From Omphiscola glabra (Eukaryota; Mollusca; Gastropoda; Lymnaeidae): a stretch of 64,000 nt of DNA. The position numbers and the translations under genes were made by a program. Below the pieces are notes generated by a model. That model did no database searches and was not told the origin of the DNA. It saw only the letters and a program-made list of their open reading frames with translations. Location of the stretch: assembly GCA_964017045.1 (NCBI GenBank), contig OZ024810.1:14616204-14680203 (forward strand), read 5' to 3'. Shown piece by piece: positions 44,406 through 56,031 of this stretch; position 1 is the first letter of the stretch, and every line of letters begins with the position of its first letter.

Positions 44406-45710
44406 AGTGGCGTATCTAGGGTCGGTGTCACCCATCGCGGTAAAATCATGTTGTCACACCCCTTCCCTCCGACGTCCACGATGGATTTCTTCTTGATAAA
44501 ATAAGTCCACGTTATAGCAATGACAATCACAAAAAGAAATTATTTGAAAGTAAGGAGGTAAATTTATTTAAGAACTGTAACAGCGTTAAGTTATAGTTAT
44601 TTTTACATTGAAATGTATTTCTTTTAAATGTTAGCTGCTGGTCTTCAAAGCTACAAACCTGTCAAACTCTTGATCAAAATCAATATTCTTCACCGCAGCA
44701 TTTTCAATTGATAGTAGAGCCAGATCAGAAGGCCTTGACTGTCCCATGGTGAATCGCAAATAGTTTCTGATAAACCTTAGGTTTGAAAAGCTCCGCTCAC
44801 ATGAAGCCATAGACGCGCAGATCGCAAGAAACAATAGAAGAGTTAGCGAGAATATTGAAAGAGATACTAGGAAGTCCAATTCAGACATGATTTTTAAAAT
44901 ATCAATACTGACCAGTCCATGACTTTGGGAAATTCAATATCAGCGGGAAATAGGTGTCCTTCTTCTGATACCTCCCCATAGTAAGAGGTTAGTTTGGAAC
45001 GGACACCAATAACTCTGCTTTACTTGCTAACAGTAAACTCTTGCGTTGAACAGTGACAGCGATTCCTGTGCAGAAACAATCTTAAGGCCTCTAGGCTGGT
45101 CCCACTTGTCAAGAGTAAAGCATATATTCTTCAGATCCTTCTGTTTAAGGTAAACTTCCTCAAGTAGATCAGCCCAAAGCCATGTAAAAGACAGTGTGCT
45201 GTATAACAATTGTCCTCAAAATTTAAGGGCGGTGCTAGTGACGAATCGACGAAAATATTACTTTTTGTGTATTTCTGGGTCTCAATTTAATTGGTTTTTA
45301 ATTTTTACCGATTCGACACATGTACTTAGATTCGCCGACCACATCGAATTTGTTATTCATGGAACGCTTTATTTCTTGGAAGTTAGGTAAAAATAGCTTC
45401 CGGTCACTTACTAAAGTAACGCAACACTCCAATCGGCGTTGACTCATGGTCAGAATGGCGTTTTTCTTACCTAATTACAGGGTCTTCTAATTTTTGACGC
45501 ATCAACCTTGAGCAATTAATAAAGTACGCATTTTGGATTGGTTACATAGCTGGACAATTTACTTGTCTTCGGTTATCCTTTCATGAAATTCGATTAGACA
45601 GAGCAGTGTTTGCTCTGTAAAGATAGCAATTTATTTTTATTTGTAGTCTCCCCCAATGAGATGGTGTCATCCGGTGTGGTCGGCACCCCGCGCTCTCCTA
45701 GCTACGGCAA
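44406..45710 (-). pseudogene. degenerate hAT transposon with transposase fragments
   Basis: The left terminus CAGTGGCGTATCTAGGGTC and a decayed right terminus near CTAGCTACGGCAAGTAC bracket about 1.3 kb. On the minus strand, 44888-44631 encodes a hAT C-terminal dimerisation region (SCERSFSNLRFIRNYLRF, then LALLSIENAAV). A second piece lies at 45209-45027 (SFTWLWADLLEEVYL, KNICFTLDKWDQ). The pieces are out of frame or interrupted and the catalytic part is missing, so it is inactive. The termini resemble those of the MITE at 22661-22841, suggesting related families. Confidence 0.75.
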
Positions 45711-46508
45711 GTACGTTTTCTATGTAGTAAGCCGTGAGTAACGTCATATCGACAAAAGACAAGTCGGCAGTAATTACAAAAATCAAAAGACTTTCGTAAA
45801 TCATTTTAGATAAGTTTGTGTGGTGGCGTTCTAAGGCAGATATAACGTATGTGTTTGGGCATTCTACCATGTCACTTAATTGTGTCCAGTTTTATTTTAT
45901 TTTTATGTCCTACACACCTTTTATTTAATTTACTATTTTCTCCGACACAATTGTTTAATTAGTTTTGTTCTAATTGTTCTTGAATAATATCCCTATGTCC
46001 TGCAAGTAGTTATGCTTAACAAATTAATACAATGAAGAGTAGTTTGTGCTTTTAAGAAATGTAATGAAAATCGATACCAGGAATACATGGCCATAATTTT
46101 AAAGGTTAAGGAAATATTAACACAAAGCTATCATAGCAAATATTTTAGTCCTTGGCGTGAAATGCATCGATGCATGTTCTTTTACAACAGAAGAAATCAT
46201 AAAATAACTGGACATTCCGACACACTGTCGCCATTCAGAGGAAAATAATGAAAGTTACAGCAACGCCAAATTGAAGTACATTTTTTGCGTGGATCATACA
46301 ATGACATCACAATGCATGGTCAGCTGTGTCTATGGCTTTTCCTCATTGAGTTATATATTTATTAAATTAACAATGTATGGGTTGCAAAGAAAAGGACTGA
46401 CTTTGTAAAAAAATCTGTGTGCTAATTGATAACTTTGTGTGTTCGAATAGATCTAATATTGCAGGTAACAAACTCCTTTTTAAAATATATCTTTTAAAAT
46501 TGATAACC
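45711..46508. other. 5' flank of the lectin gene
   Basis: No signal-peptide exon was recognised. An acceptor-like TATTGCAG ends at 46464, shortly before the first lectin exon. The true upstream exon may lie in this interval or further left. Confidence 0.35.
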
Positions 46509-46774
46509 ATGAAATTATCCAATACACAACTTTGTCATTGGTTGGCCGTTAATTATCAAGTAGTTGTTTCACTCTACAATGTTGCACTCTACAAGCCCGC
46601 CTGGCAGAGCTCAACTAAATTCGACAGAATTCCAAACAGAGGTAATGACGGTAATATAAAAACGTTTGTTGACGGAACCTTATATGCAACTGAAACTTTC
46701 ATTGAGAACCCGGCATGGTGGATGGTGGATCTCAAAGGACAGTACGTGACGGAGCAAATTGTTATCACCAACAG
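46509..46774 (+). CDS. F5/8C-PAN lectin, first recognised exon
   Basis: N-terminal part of an F5/8-type-C (fucolectin-like, discoidin-fold) domain: YNVALYKPAWQSSTKF, then DGNIKTFVDGTLYAT, ENPAWWMVDLKGQY and VTEQIVITN, the usual first beta strands of this carbohydrate-binding domain. It ends at CAG/GTGAGT (46774), phase 2. The ATG at 46509 is a provisional start, because no clean signal peptide precedes the domain and another 5' exon is likely. Secreted fucolectin-type lectins act as pattern-recognition proteins in molluscs. The donor GTGAGT is itself the first unit of a long tandem repeat. Confidence 0.75.
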
Positions 46775-47270
46775 GTGAGTAGGTTGTTGAGTAAGTCGGT
46801 GAGTAGGTTGATGAGTATGTTGGTGAGTAGGATGTTGAGAAGGTTGGTGAGTAGGTTGTCGAGTAGGTTGGTGAGTAGGTTGTCGAGTAGGTTGGTGAGT
46901 AGGTTGATGAGTAGGCTGGGGAGTAGGCTGGTGAGTAGGGTGGTGAGTAGGTTGGTGAGTAGGTTGGTGAGTAGGTTGGTGAGTAGGTTGGTGAGAAAGC
47001 TGGTGAGTAGGTTGGAGAGTAGGTTGGTGAGTAAGTTGGTGACTAGGTTTGTGAGTAGGTTGGTGAGAAAGCTGGTGAGTAGATTGGTGAGTAAGTTGGA
47101 GAGTAGGTATGTGAGTAAGTTGGTGACTAGGTTTGTGAGTAGGTTTGTGAATAGGTTGGTGAGTAAGTTGGTGAGTAAGTTGGTGATTAGGTTGGTGAAT
47201 ATGTTGGCGAGTAGGTTGTTGGGTAAGTTGGTGAGTAGATTGGTGAGTAAGCGTGTGACTGTTTAAGAAC
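46775..47270. repeat. 12-bp tandem repeat of a splice-donor-like unit, about 40 copies
   Basis: The array starts at the exon/intron border and consists of GAGTAGGTTGGT units with variants such as AGTAAGTTGGT. The bordering donor AACAG/GTGAGT has the same sequence as the internal GGTGAGTAGG units, so many copies are themselves good U1-type donor sequences. A 183-codon frame of R-L-V-S repeats through it is a by-product of the 12-bp period. Confidence 0.93.
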
Positions 47271-48963
47271 GTAAGTGAATAAGTGACTGAATGTGTGGGC
47301 GTGAGAATGTTGTGCTGCAGTGACTTATAGACAATAAAATTAAAACTTTTAATTTACATAATCATACCAATAAATTTAAACAAACTTTAGTTTTAAAACT
47401 TTTAAAAGTAAAAAAAAAATGAAAGTAAAGTTTAGTTAAATATTTTCTCTGACCAAATTCCCCACAATTAACAAACAAAAGCGGAACATGGACAATTATA
47501 CTAATTAAAATATCCCATGTCTTTGTTAAAATATAATGGTATCTAAAGCTGAAAGTATTCCTATTTAAAGAGAAATGAGTTACATTAATGCCTGATAAGA
47601 AATCACAGGATATATAAAAATACGTTCCGGCGTGATGCCTTCGTCAGCAGACAAGATAAAACAAGCAGCCACATGTAATTAGAAATCAAAAACCAAAAAC
47701 ACGCTTGTGTTCTAAAATGTTAGTGAAGTCAATGTAGCTCGATATTGAAAAAAGTATAACAATAACTGACTTAGTGAATATGAATTAGAAACGGTAGTTA
47801 AGTTCATCACAACCAAAGCATGCGCAACACATAATTATGCTGTACGCACTACTAAGGACATTGCGGGAGATAAATTAATTTATGTATTACTAATAAATAA
47901 TGTAAGATTTTAAAAGAAAAAAAAATTAAACTGGGGGACATTTTTAAAAAATACCCTGCTAACAGATTCTTTGAACGAATCATATGGTGAATGAAACCAA
48001 GAATCAAAATTAATTTGCTTTCATTCAAACGCCTGCTGGTAAATTAGTGTAAGAAATGAAGCAAGTTATAGTTACATCTCATGTGGGTTAACAGCTTTGA
48101 TGTTGGCTGTGTAATCAATCTAACAAGTATTTCTTACCAGATCCTCCATGTTCCTCATTGTCCATATCGATTTTTTTATTTTTTTTTATTTCTTAAATTG
48201 TTCAAAACCTCATATATATCTCTAAAACAGAATCTTTGTTTGATTGTGGATTTGTTTGTTTGTTCACCCAAAATATTACACGTATTGATGGATCTTGACC
48301 AAACTTGGCACATATATCCATCATTTTATAAATATATTTTTAGAGGAGAAAATTTGAAATTTTAAAATTTTCTGCTTTGAGATGTGTTTTTTAGCGGCCC
48401 TTTAATTTGGATTTTGCTAAAAATATGATGGATATTTTTTTTTCCTGAATGCAATCTCGGGTCACGCCGGGTATATTTGCTAGTGTATCAATAAAATCAC
48501 GACTAGACGAACATTGTTACAACCAAACTAAACAACCAAGGGAAGGTAACTTTTGAAGAAGCCAGCCCACCTAAATCTCAATCCAATTAGCAATAACGGT
48601 CTCTCTCTTTAGCAAAGGACCATGATTAACAGACAATTTCCAGCTGTTTTAATATAGCAAAGAAGTTAAATTATTCTTTCAGATAAAAAAGTATCATTCA
48701 AATCTGGTCAACTATTAATGACCATCATATAATGTTTTAACATCAGACAGAGTGGAAGTGGAGGTGATAGGTTTGCGTATGACTAATTGATAATAATATA
48801 TATATTTTGTCTATCTATTTTTAAATTTAGCTTGTTTGTAAGTCTACACATAATTCAGAATTATTAGTTGCACACATAAGCTGCCGCACGTTACTGTGAA
48901 TTTATTTAGAAAAACTAATTTTCTGTCATTAAATTCCTTGCATTTATTACATATACATTAAAG
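47271..48963 (+). other. rest of lectin intron 1
   Basis: AT-rich intron sequence carrying a Helitron 3' end (48224-48484). No additional lectin exon was recognised. The intron ends at ACATTAAAG/A at 48963, a weak polypyrimidine context but the only acceptor that keeps the F5/8C frame open. Confidence 0.45.
48224..48484 (+). mobile_element. Helitron-like 3' end
   Basis: It contains ACCAAACTTGGCACATATA and closes with CTCGGGTCACGCCGGG, a short hairpin (stem CTCGG/CCGGG, one G-T pair). The hairpin is followed by TATATTTG and a terminal CTAGT at 48480-48484. A 3' hairpin shortly before CTRRT is the Helitron signature. The 5' TC end was not located, so the left boundary is approximate. Confidence 0.6.
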
Positions 48964-49158
48964 AGATGATGATCTTGCATGTGCCCATCGACTCCGCAAC
49001 TTTCAAATTGACGTGTTCAAAACAGACCCAAGACAGTTGGACGATTTCCTGAATATCTCTGGAGATGTCTGCTTTAATAGAACTGATCCTGTTGATGGAG
49101 GGACATTTACTTGGAAATGTACAACACCAGTCACTGGCCGATATGTGCGATTGATAAG
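48964..49158 (+). CDS. F5/8C-PAN lectin, middle exon (65 codons)
   Basis: It completes most of the F5/8C domain: CAHRLRNFQIDVFKTDPRQL, CFNRTDPVDGGTFTWKC and TGRYVRLIR, including the two cysteines and the hallmark R-Y-V-R-L motif. It is phase 2 at both ends: the codons AG/A and AG/G are completed across the splice junctions, in frame with the flanking exons. It is preceded by acceptor TTAAAG and followed by donor AAG/GTTTGT. It is too short for ORF prediction alone but unambiguous by domain and phase. Confidence 0.8.
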
Positions 49159-49489
49159 GTTTGTAAATAAAGAAATATTTTAAAATAATGTGTATAAAAT
49201 ATATATATTTGTAAAATGTGAGTTGGTAATAGAAAATAATTGGATTTTTTAATTATAATTACACAAATCTTCTGATACGTTGATTTAAGTAACAAAACAA
49301 TAACAACAACATATACACATAATCTTTTTAAAAATAATAAAAATGCAACCAAACTACAAGACTTCATTCTTAAAATTAGACCAGTATATAATGAAGTAAT
49401 GAAGAGAGCTACCTTATATATATTTATATATGTATATATATACTGCATCTGTCTTTCTTTGTGAGACGATGGAGTAGCTATTGCCACTT

Positions 49490-49520
<31 letters not shown>

Positions 49521-52186
49521 TCAAAGGTACAACATAATAGTAAATCAGAAAACTCTTTAAACTATGAATGAGAAAATAATTTCAACCAGGATTCAATTTT
49601 TTTGCAAAACCACATGCATAGAAGTCTCCTAATATCAGCCTTGAAATATAACATTTTATTTGTCATAGCAGGGAAAGAATGTGAAAAAAACCCAACAAAG
49701 ATGGTAATCGCGTTCTTAGACTACGTCGTCTTTGCCAGTTAGATGAATATATTTTGGTTAGTGACCATGACAAGATGAACTCCTTCGGTCCCCAATTCTA
49801 TTCTGAGACTAAACCTAATTCGGCACTCAAACATTTCAGCGCAATCAGACGTCATGGACAATGCCGAATTTACCTATAAGCTCAATAAGCTACAGTTTAG
49901 GGCCTCGGAATCTACCGGCTATAGCTTTTAAATTAATATTTGACCAGCTGATATAATTTAAAACAGTAAGGGGCCCCTGGACTCTATATAGCTTAGGGCA
50001 TCAGCAAGTCTAAGTTCGACACTGGGAATGGACCTTTAACATTTCTCTCAATCAAAAATGAGGTTCTAACAAACCATTTCCTTACCTACCGCAAACATAA
50101 TGTGAATGACAAAACCAGGTCTGGGTTAGGAATTATTTTCTTTAATCTGCATAACATTTTACGCCAAGCTGACATTGGCCAATACATGATGTTGTATTCT
50201 CCACCACTGATCGTCTTGAGATACACATCTATGTTACTTTCTGGTTCACAATCTTCCTGGATACTATCTTCTCATGATGGAACTAAACCATACTCAAAAA
50301 GTCTTTGTGTCACTTCTCTATGGACTGGAAAAGGATAACGCTGACATCACTAAACAAAAAAAAGGTGGGGGGCCTTAACTATCAAAGTTTGTTTCACAAA
50401 TTTTTAGTCGAAAATTGATATATGCGATAGCCATCCAAGCATCACACACTTGTTATATATGTGAGATAGAAAGAAGGCTATCTAATAGGTTCAATGAACA
50501 GTTTCGTTATATTATATAAAACAAGCCATGTGTTACGAAGATTGATGTACTAGAGTGTTTCTGTATGTCCCCAGCGTTACTTTAGATTAGCACTATTGCT
50601 AAGGCTGTGACTAGGGCATGATTCAACTGCATTTAATGGCACTCTTTCTCGCTCACTAACTTCTATTAATACTATCACTATACTAAGAAACACAGGTGGT
50701 ACAGCAAACAAATAATTAAATATTAACTTATAAAAAGAATTAAACACACACCACAAACACATGTAAAGAAATGATTAGATATACTGCCTACTACAATTTG
50801 CTATGGACTCAGTTCCGATTTGCGATCGTGTCCTCTAAGCAGTTCAGGTCCCAAAACACACACACACAGCCTTGTTTGTTTCGCCTCCCTCTAGCTGGTC
50901 ACTGCGCTGGTCACTGCACACTGAGCGTGGTAGGTGTATGCTCTAACACTTTAACTCGAACGGTTGGTGCACAAACACACACGGCACAAGGTCTAGGCTT
51001 CTGGCGGAATCTATTCTTATCTTCACAGGCCTAACCTACATTTGGTTGGTTTAATTAGGATGTCAGCGTTAGTCTGACCCTAAACGACTGACTCCACTAA
51101 CTCAACTCAATCTCAACTATACTGACTTTAAATGAGCTCAACTATACTTGGGCTAAAATTAACTCTACTGGGACTGTAACTGGTACTAACTATACTGGTT
51201 CTAACTGTACTGGTACTAACTACACTGGTACTAACTATACTGTAACAGGCTAGAAATAAGAATAATGGATACAACACATAAGGCATAACTAAGAATTAAA
51301 ATCACATAACATTAATTAATAATTAATCATAATCTAACACTAACTATAATTCTAACATTTCTAAATAAAAACTGCAAACGCAATAAAAATTAACAATACC
51401 AACCTAACAAATTATGAATAAACAAATTTTATCGAATAAAAATGCTATGCAGGCTCTGCTGTCAAACTACAGGTAAAAGAGGGCGATAAATGATGGCCCT
51501 TTATTTTAATACCTTATGTTTGGCGTCATGCCATGCATTCTACTATGCGTGGCGTCGCACGCGTTGACCAGATGAGAACACATTGTTTCAGTTTGGTCAC
51601 GGTCAAAATGACCAGGTTAATTTCCATTGTTTATGTCATTGTAATGAATGTTAGGCCCAGCCTAACTGTGCAAATTCACGTGAGGTAGAGGTGGAGAGCG
51701 TGTTGGACAGCAGGTCTCGAAAAGGTGAGGACCAGCGGGTCTCAAAATGTTGACCGGTCTCATGTCATTTCAATGGATGTATACTAAGAATGGCGCACCA
51801 GATGTGATCATTATGGTTCTAATTTATAAAACTAAAACACCAATGAGAGTGAAGAATGAAAATTGAATTATATTTTTTGAAAAATGACCATATTAAGTAA
51901 ATAAAATACTCACTTACTAGTGGTTATGAATTTAACTTATTTAATTTATTTTCTCTTTTCTTTTGTACTTTAAAATGTAAGCTTTACATTAATAATAATG
52001 ACATTCTAGTAACTCGAAAGAGTATCATAAAAAAATATGATACATATGAAAGAAGAGTTTACACAAAGGGAATGTTGATGATCCTAATAAACAACCAAAA
52101 AGGAAGAAAAGAGAGAGATTTAGTCCAACAAAAATGTATGATGGTAGAATAGACCAATAAAACTTGTTTTTCTTTTTCTTGAACAG
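49159..52186 (+). other. lectin intron 2 with retroelement debris
   Basis: A 3.0-kb intron. It contains (TA)n at 49495-49520, a Penelope-like endonuclease fragment (about 50450-50515), a (CA)n tract near 50855 and about four copies of an 18-bp ACTGGTACTAACTA unit at 51175-51245. A 78-codon frame near 50102 and an 87-codon frame near 50771 have no recognised domain. Confidence 0.5.
50450..50515 (+). pseudogene. Penelope-like GIY-YIG fragment, copy 2
   Basis: CYICEIERRLSNRFNEQFRY corresponds to the GIY-YIG segment at about 39230-39290 (YICETGRRLPYRFTEHIRD). It has no intact flanking domain and is a small decayed remnant inside lectin intron 2. Confidence 0.5.
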
Positions 52187-52502
52187 GTATGCAGATGATT
52201 ACTTGAACATTAACGAGATCAAAGTGATGGTGAGTCGGGAACTGCTAACGTTCGGTTCATTCACAATACACCTCGACTCAATGCTAAATATACCTTTCAT
52301 CATGTCGGTGCATGTGTCTTCACCCAATGAGTGTGTCCAGCAGTGCCAGCTGCTGAGAAGTAAAACTCGGTGCACCGCAATTAACTGGGTGACCTCGAAT
52401 AAGGAGTGTCAGTTATTGAGTATCGATACCAGGCAAAAGGATTCAATACTTTCCAATCTCACATCAGTTACAGGTGCTAGCTTGTATATGGAGTCGGACT
52501 AA
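52187..52502 (+). CDS. F5/8C-PAN lectin, last exon: end of F5/8C plus PAN/apple-like domain
   Basis: After acceptor TTTCTTGAACAG the exon completes the lectin fold (RYADDYLNINEIKVMV). It then encodes a cysteine-patterned module of about 85 residues (SPNECVQQCQLLRSKTRC, INWVTSNKECQLL) typical of PAN/apple domains, which mediate protein or carbohydrate contacts. It stops at TAA 52500-52502. AATAAA about 145 bp downstream (near 52646) is a plausible poly(A) signal. The protein is probably secreted, although the signal peptide was not found. Substrate specificity cannot be told. Confidence 0.8.
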
Positions 52503-53324
52503 ACAAGGATATTGTTAAAAGATGAAAACTACAACACAACTGTATGGATATTGATGCAAGTTAAAAACTAAAAAAAAAATGTAAGGATATTGGTGAAAGA
52601 TGAAAACTACACCATTTTTTGTGCAATGTATTTGAGCATGTCTATAATAAATTCTTTTAGCTTTTTTTTAAGTATATATAATTTTTAGCTTAAAAGTGAT
52701 TTGCAATTTTTAGAGTTTTGAAATTATTCATAAAATGTCAGCGTGACATATAAAATTGTTAACTTTAATAAATTAAAAAGAAATCAAAATTTATTTGACA
52801 AAAATGAATGTTCAATATTTTATCGATACCTTTTATTTTAATTATCCTTTTTGTTTGAGATTTCATACTACTTTGACAAATAGGTGCATGTGTATTCCCT
52901 TGTTTTATATTTTACAACTACTTTCACCAATAGCCACATGTGTATTCCCTTGTTTTATATTTTACAACTACTTTCACCAATAGCCACATGTGTTGATTCC
53001 CTTGTTTTCCTCCCATATTTCCATGTATCCGAGCTGTGAGTAAGCTCAAGATGCAACATATTCAAAATTAAATAATCCAGTTTTGAAAAAAAAACAAAAA
53101 CAAACCTTTTCCATTGTTGTGTATCATATCACAATTTAATTTGATTTCATATACATACTAACGCTTACGGAATGAGATTAAAACAAAACACATTTGAATT
53201 ATCATACTTATCATATGTTTTTTGTATTTTCGTTTATAATTTTCCTTTATTAGAAACGAACATTTGTAGTGATTTCTTATTATGAGTAAAAACAATATAC
53301 ATTTAAAAACATATAATTGTGTTT
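52503..53324. other. 3' flank of the lectin gene
   Basis: AT-rich DNA. A 50-bp unit is repeated about 2.5 times at 52865-52995 (ATTCCCTTGTTTTATATTTT core). No gene. Confidence 0.5.
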
Positions 53325-54460
53325 CCTTGGAGCTGGTTATGTGAAAGATTGGTAATAGTTTACTTAGGACTTGTTATGTGATTGGTTGTGAATAATTTAC
53401 TTGGGGCTAGTTATGTGAAAGATTGGTAATTGTTTACTTAGGACTTTTTATGTGATTGGTTGTGAATAATTTACTTGGGGCTAGTTATGTGAAAGATTGG
53501 TAATAGTTTACTTAGGACTTTTTATGTGATTGGTTGTGAATAATTTACTTGGGGCTAGTTATGTGAAAGATTGGTAATAGTTTACTTAGGACTTGTTATG
53601 TGATTGGTTGTGAATAATTTACTTGTGGCTAGTTATGTGATAGATTGGTAATAGTTTACTTAGGACTTGTTATGTGATTGGTTGTGAATAATTTACTTGG
53701 GGCTAGTTATGTGAAAGATTGGTAATAGTTTACTTAGGACTTGTTATGTGATTGGTTGTGAATAATTTACTTGGGGCTAGTTATGTGAAAGATTGGTAAT
53801 AGTTTACTTAGGACTTGTTATGTGATTGGTTGTGAATAATTTACTTGGGGCTAGTTATGTGAAAGATTGGTAATAGTTTACTTAGGACTTGTTATGTGAT
53901 AGGTTGTGAATAATTTACTTGGGGCTAGTTATGTGAAAGATTGGTAATAGTTTACTTAGGACTTGTTATGTGATTGGTTGTGAATAATTTACTTGGGGCT
54001 AGTTATGTGATAGATTGGTAATAGTTTACTTAGGACTTGTTATGTGATTGGTTGTGAATAATTTACTTGGGGCTAGTTATGTGAAAGATTGGTAATAGTT
54101 TACTTAGGACTTGTTATGTGATTGGTTGTGAATAATTTACTTGGGGCTAGTTATGTGAAAGATTGGTAATAGTTTACTTAGGACTTGTTATGTGATTGGT
54201 TGTGAATAATTTACTTGGGGCTAGTTATGTGAAAGATTGGTAATAGTTTACTTAGGACTTGTTATGTGATTGGTTGTGAATAATTTACTTGGGGCTAGTT
54301 ATGTGAAAGATTGGTAATAGTTTAATTAGGACTTGTTATGTGATTGGTTGTGAATAATTTACTTGGGGCTAGTTATGTGAAAGATTGGTAATAGTTTACT
54401 TAGGACTTGTTATGTGTTTGGTTGTGAATAATTTACTTGGGGCTAGTTATGTTATAGACA
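53325..54460. repeat. 74-bp satellite made of two related 37-bp halves, about 15 copies
   Basis: Each 74-bp unit consists of an A half (CTTGGGGCTAGTTATGTGAA...) and a B half (CTTAGGACTTGTTATGTGAT...). The halves share TTATGTGA and a closing AATARTTTA. Units are almost identical to one another, while the halves differ. This means an old 37-bp doubling was followed by recent amplification of the dimer. Confidence 0.95.
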
Positions 54461-55752
54461 GTAAATGGCAATACTTAGGGCAATTCATGTGATAATTCAA
54501 CAAGACGGAATATATATATTTTTAAACAATAATTAACACATGTGAAATATACATAAAATTAAAAGAATCATTAACGTTTACAGACAATAATTCATATAAT
54601 GATTATTGCAAGATAACACTAATGGAAAATTCTGACGTAGTTAGAACCAAACTTCCTGACATCCAATGAAATCAAAAGAAACAAAAGAAAAAAAGTGTAT
54701 CGATCCCTTTTCTCACGGGCAAACAAGTTAGATCTAACATAGCTGAGATTGATGACAGTTTATAAACAATAGTTCAACAAGAAATATGTAATAGCATTTA
54801 AACAAAGTTGATTTTGTGAAAAGTGTTTCGGAATTTGTTTTCGAAAAAAAATGAAATGGTACAAACATCCAAAATTATTATCAAAACATTTAAGTTAATT
54901 CATCTTAGAGTGTAGGGTAAGCGTGTGTGCATCAAACGTCCTTCTCAGGACGAGTTCACCACGTGGCAATCTCCCGAAATAGGTGAGTTTACCGAAAGAT
55001 CCGTTTTATAACTTCTCATTGTTGTCCTGTGGAGCAACACCATCCATGAATATACTTGCATATTAATATTGAATGCACACTTTGTTTTTATCAATGTGAC
55101 ATGGCTGTTAACTATAGATCCACCTACAAATATTGAATATCATTTAAATTTAATTGAGGGCTCTTTAATTTAAAATGTGTTCCTAAACATTTATATTTAA
55201 GGCATTATGTTGTGTTTCTGGGGGAAATATGTAATTATAGAAAAAAAAGCACACAAAATCTGCAATCCTCGTGTCGTAATTAAATTGATATGTAAATGGC
55301 ACGGTGTGATGACATCTACCTGCACATTTAAATTCCAAATACAGCGATATATTTAGAAGAGCTTGCTAGAATTTCCCCTTTTTATTGTTTAGTATGAGTT
55401 ATTCCCCTTAATATCATCATCAACACACTGAGAGAGTTGAACTGTGTTTAATAAACTATATAGTAAAAGCCCTCACCACTATGCCACATGTGAATTTGCT
55501 CTATGAAAACTTTGATCACGCGTCTGAAGAGTTAGTTCATTGTTCTCACCAAAAAATGATCGACTTTAACCAATGACCGACTCTATCTCCTCAACTATAT
55601 ATGGCATGGTAGAATTAAGAACTGGTAGTACTAGACTTTATGGCACTGTGACGACATCGTTGTTATGTGAGACTGAAGCCGGCGATTCTAACCTAACCGG
55701 TTGCTACTTTACCGTATATCTGTGATGGAAGAAATCACCGTAAAATATCAGC
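54461..55752. other. gene-free interval
   Basis: AT-rich DNA without recognised repeats or exons. Confidence 0.45.
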
Positions 55753-56031
55753 TTGATTAAGGATCTTTCCATGAGACAGGATTCCAAGGACTCCGACAAA
55801 ACCCCACCTGGAAGATATGGGATGTCCACATATCACAACTTACAAAGGAAATGCTATTTCACAAGGTACTGCTGTGACGTCTACTTCGTTACCTTCCTGA
55901 GAAGACACGAAGAAGAGGACGGGGGGAGAAGCACTTCCAATATTGAAGTTACCTCCCATATTGAGGGAACGAGCCAGACCATCAACTCATTTATATTGAA
56001 AAAGTTAAGTGTTAATGGCCTGATGATATAA
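55753..56031 (+). CDS. uncertain ORF, possible exon of unknown gene (92 codons)
   Basis: Local composition is less AT-rich and the peptide is polar with non-repetitive segments (SDKTPPGRYGMSTYHNLQRK, RRHEEEDGGRS). The frame start comes from a non-standard codon, and an acceptor-like TTGATTAAG precedes GATCTTTCC. I recognise no family. It could be a single exon or random sequence. Confidence 0.2.
   Translation: MIKDLSMRQDSKDSDKTPPGRYGMSTYHNLQRKCYFTRYCCDVYFVTFLRRHEEEDGGRSTSNIEVTSHIEGTSQTINSFILKKLSVNGLMI

Noticed and set aside
46715..47266. 183-codon frame of R-L-V-S repeats
   Set aside because: It starts inside the lectin exon in a different frame and runs through the 12-bp intronic repeat.
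53325..54460. CRISPR-like regular array
   Set aside because: Whole units repeat without unique spacers, and the genome is metazoan.
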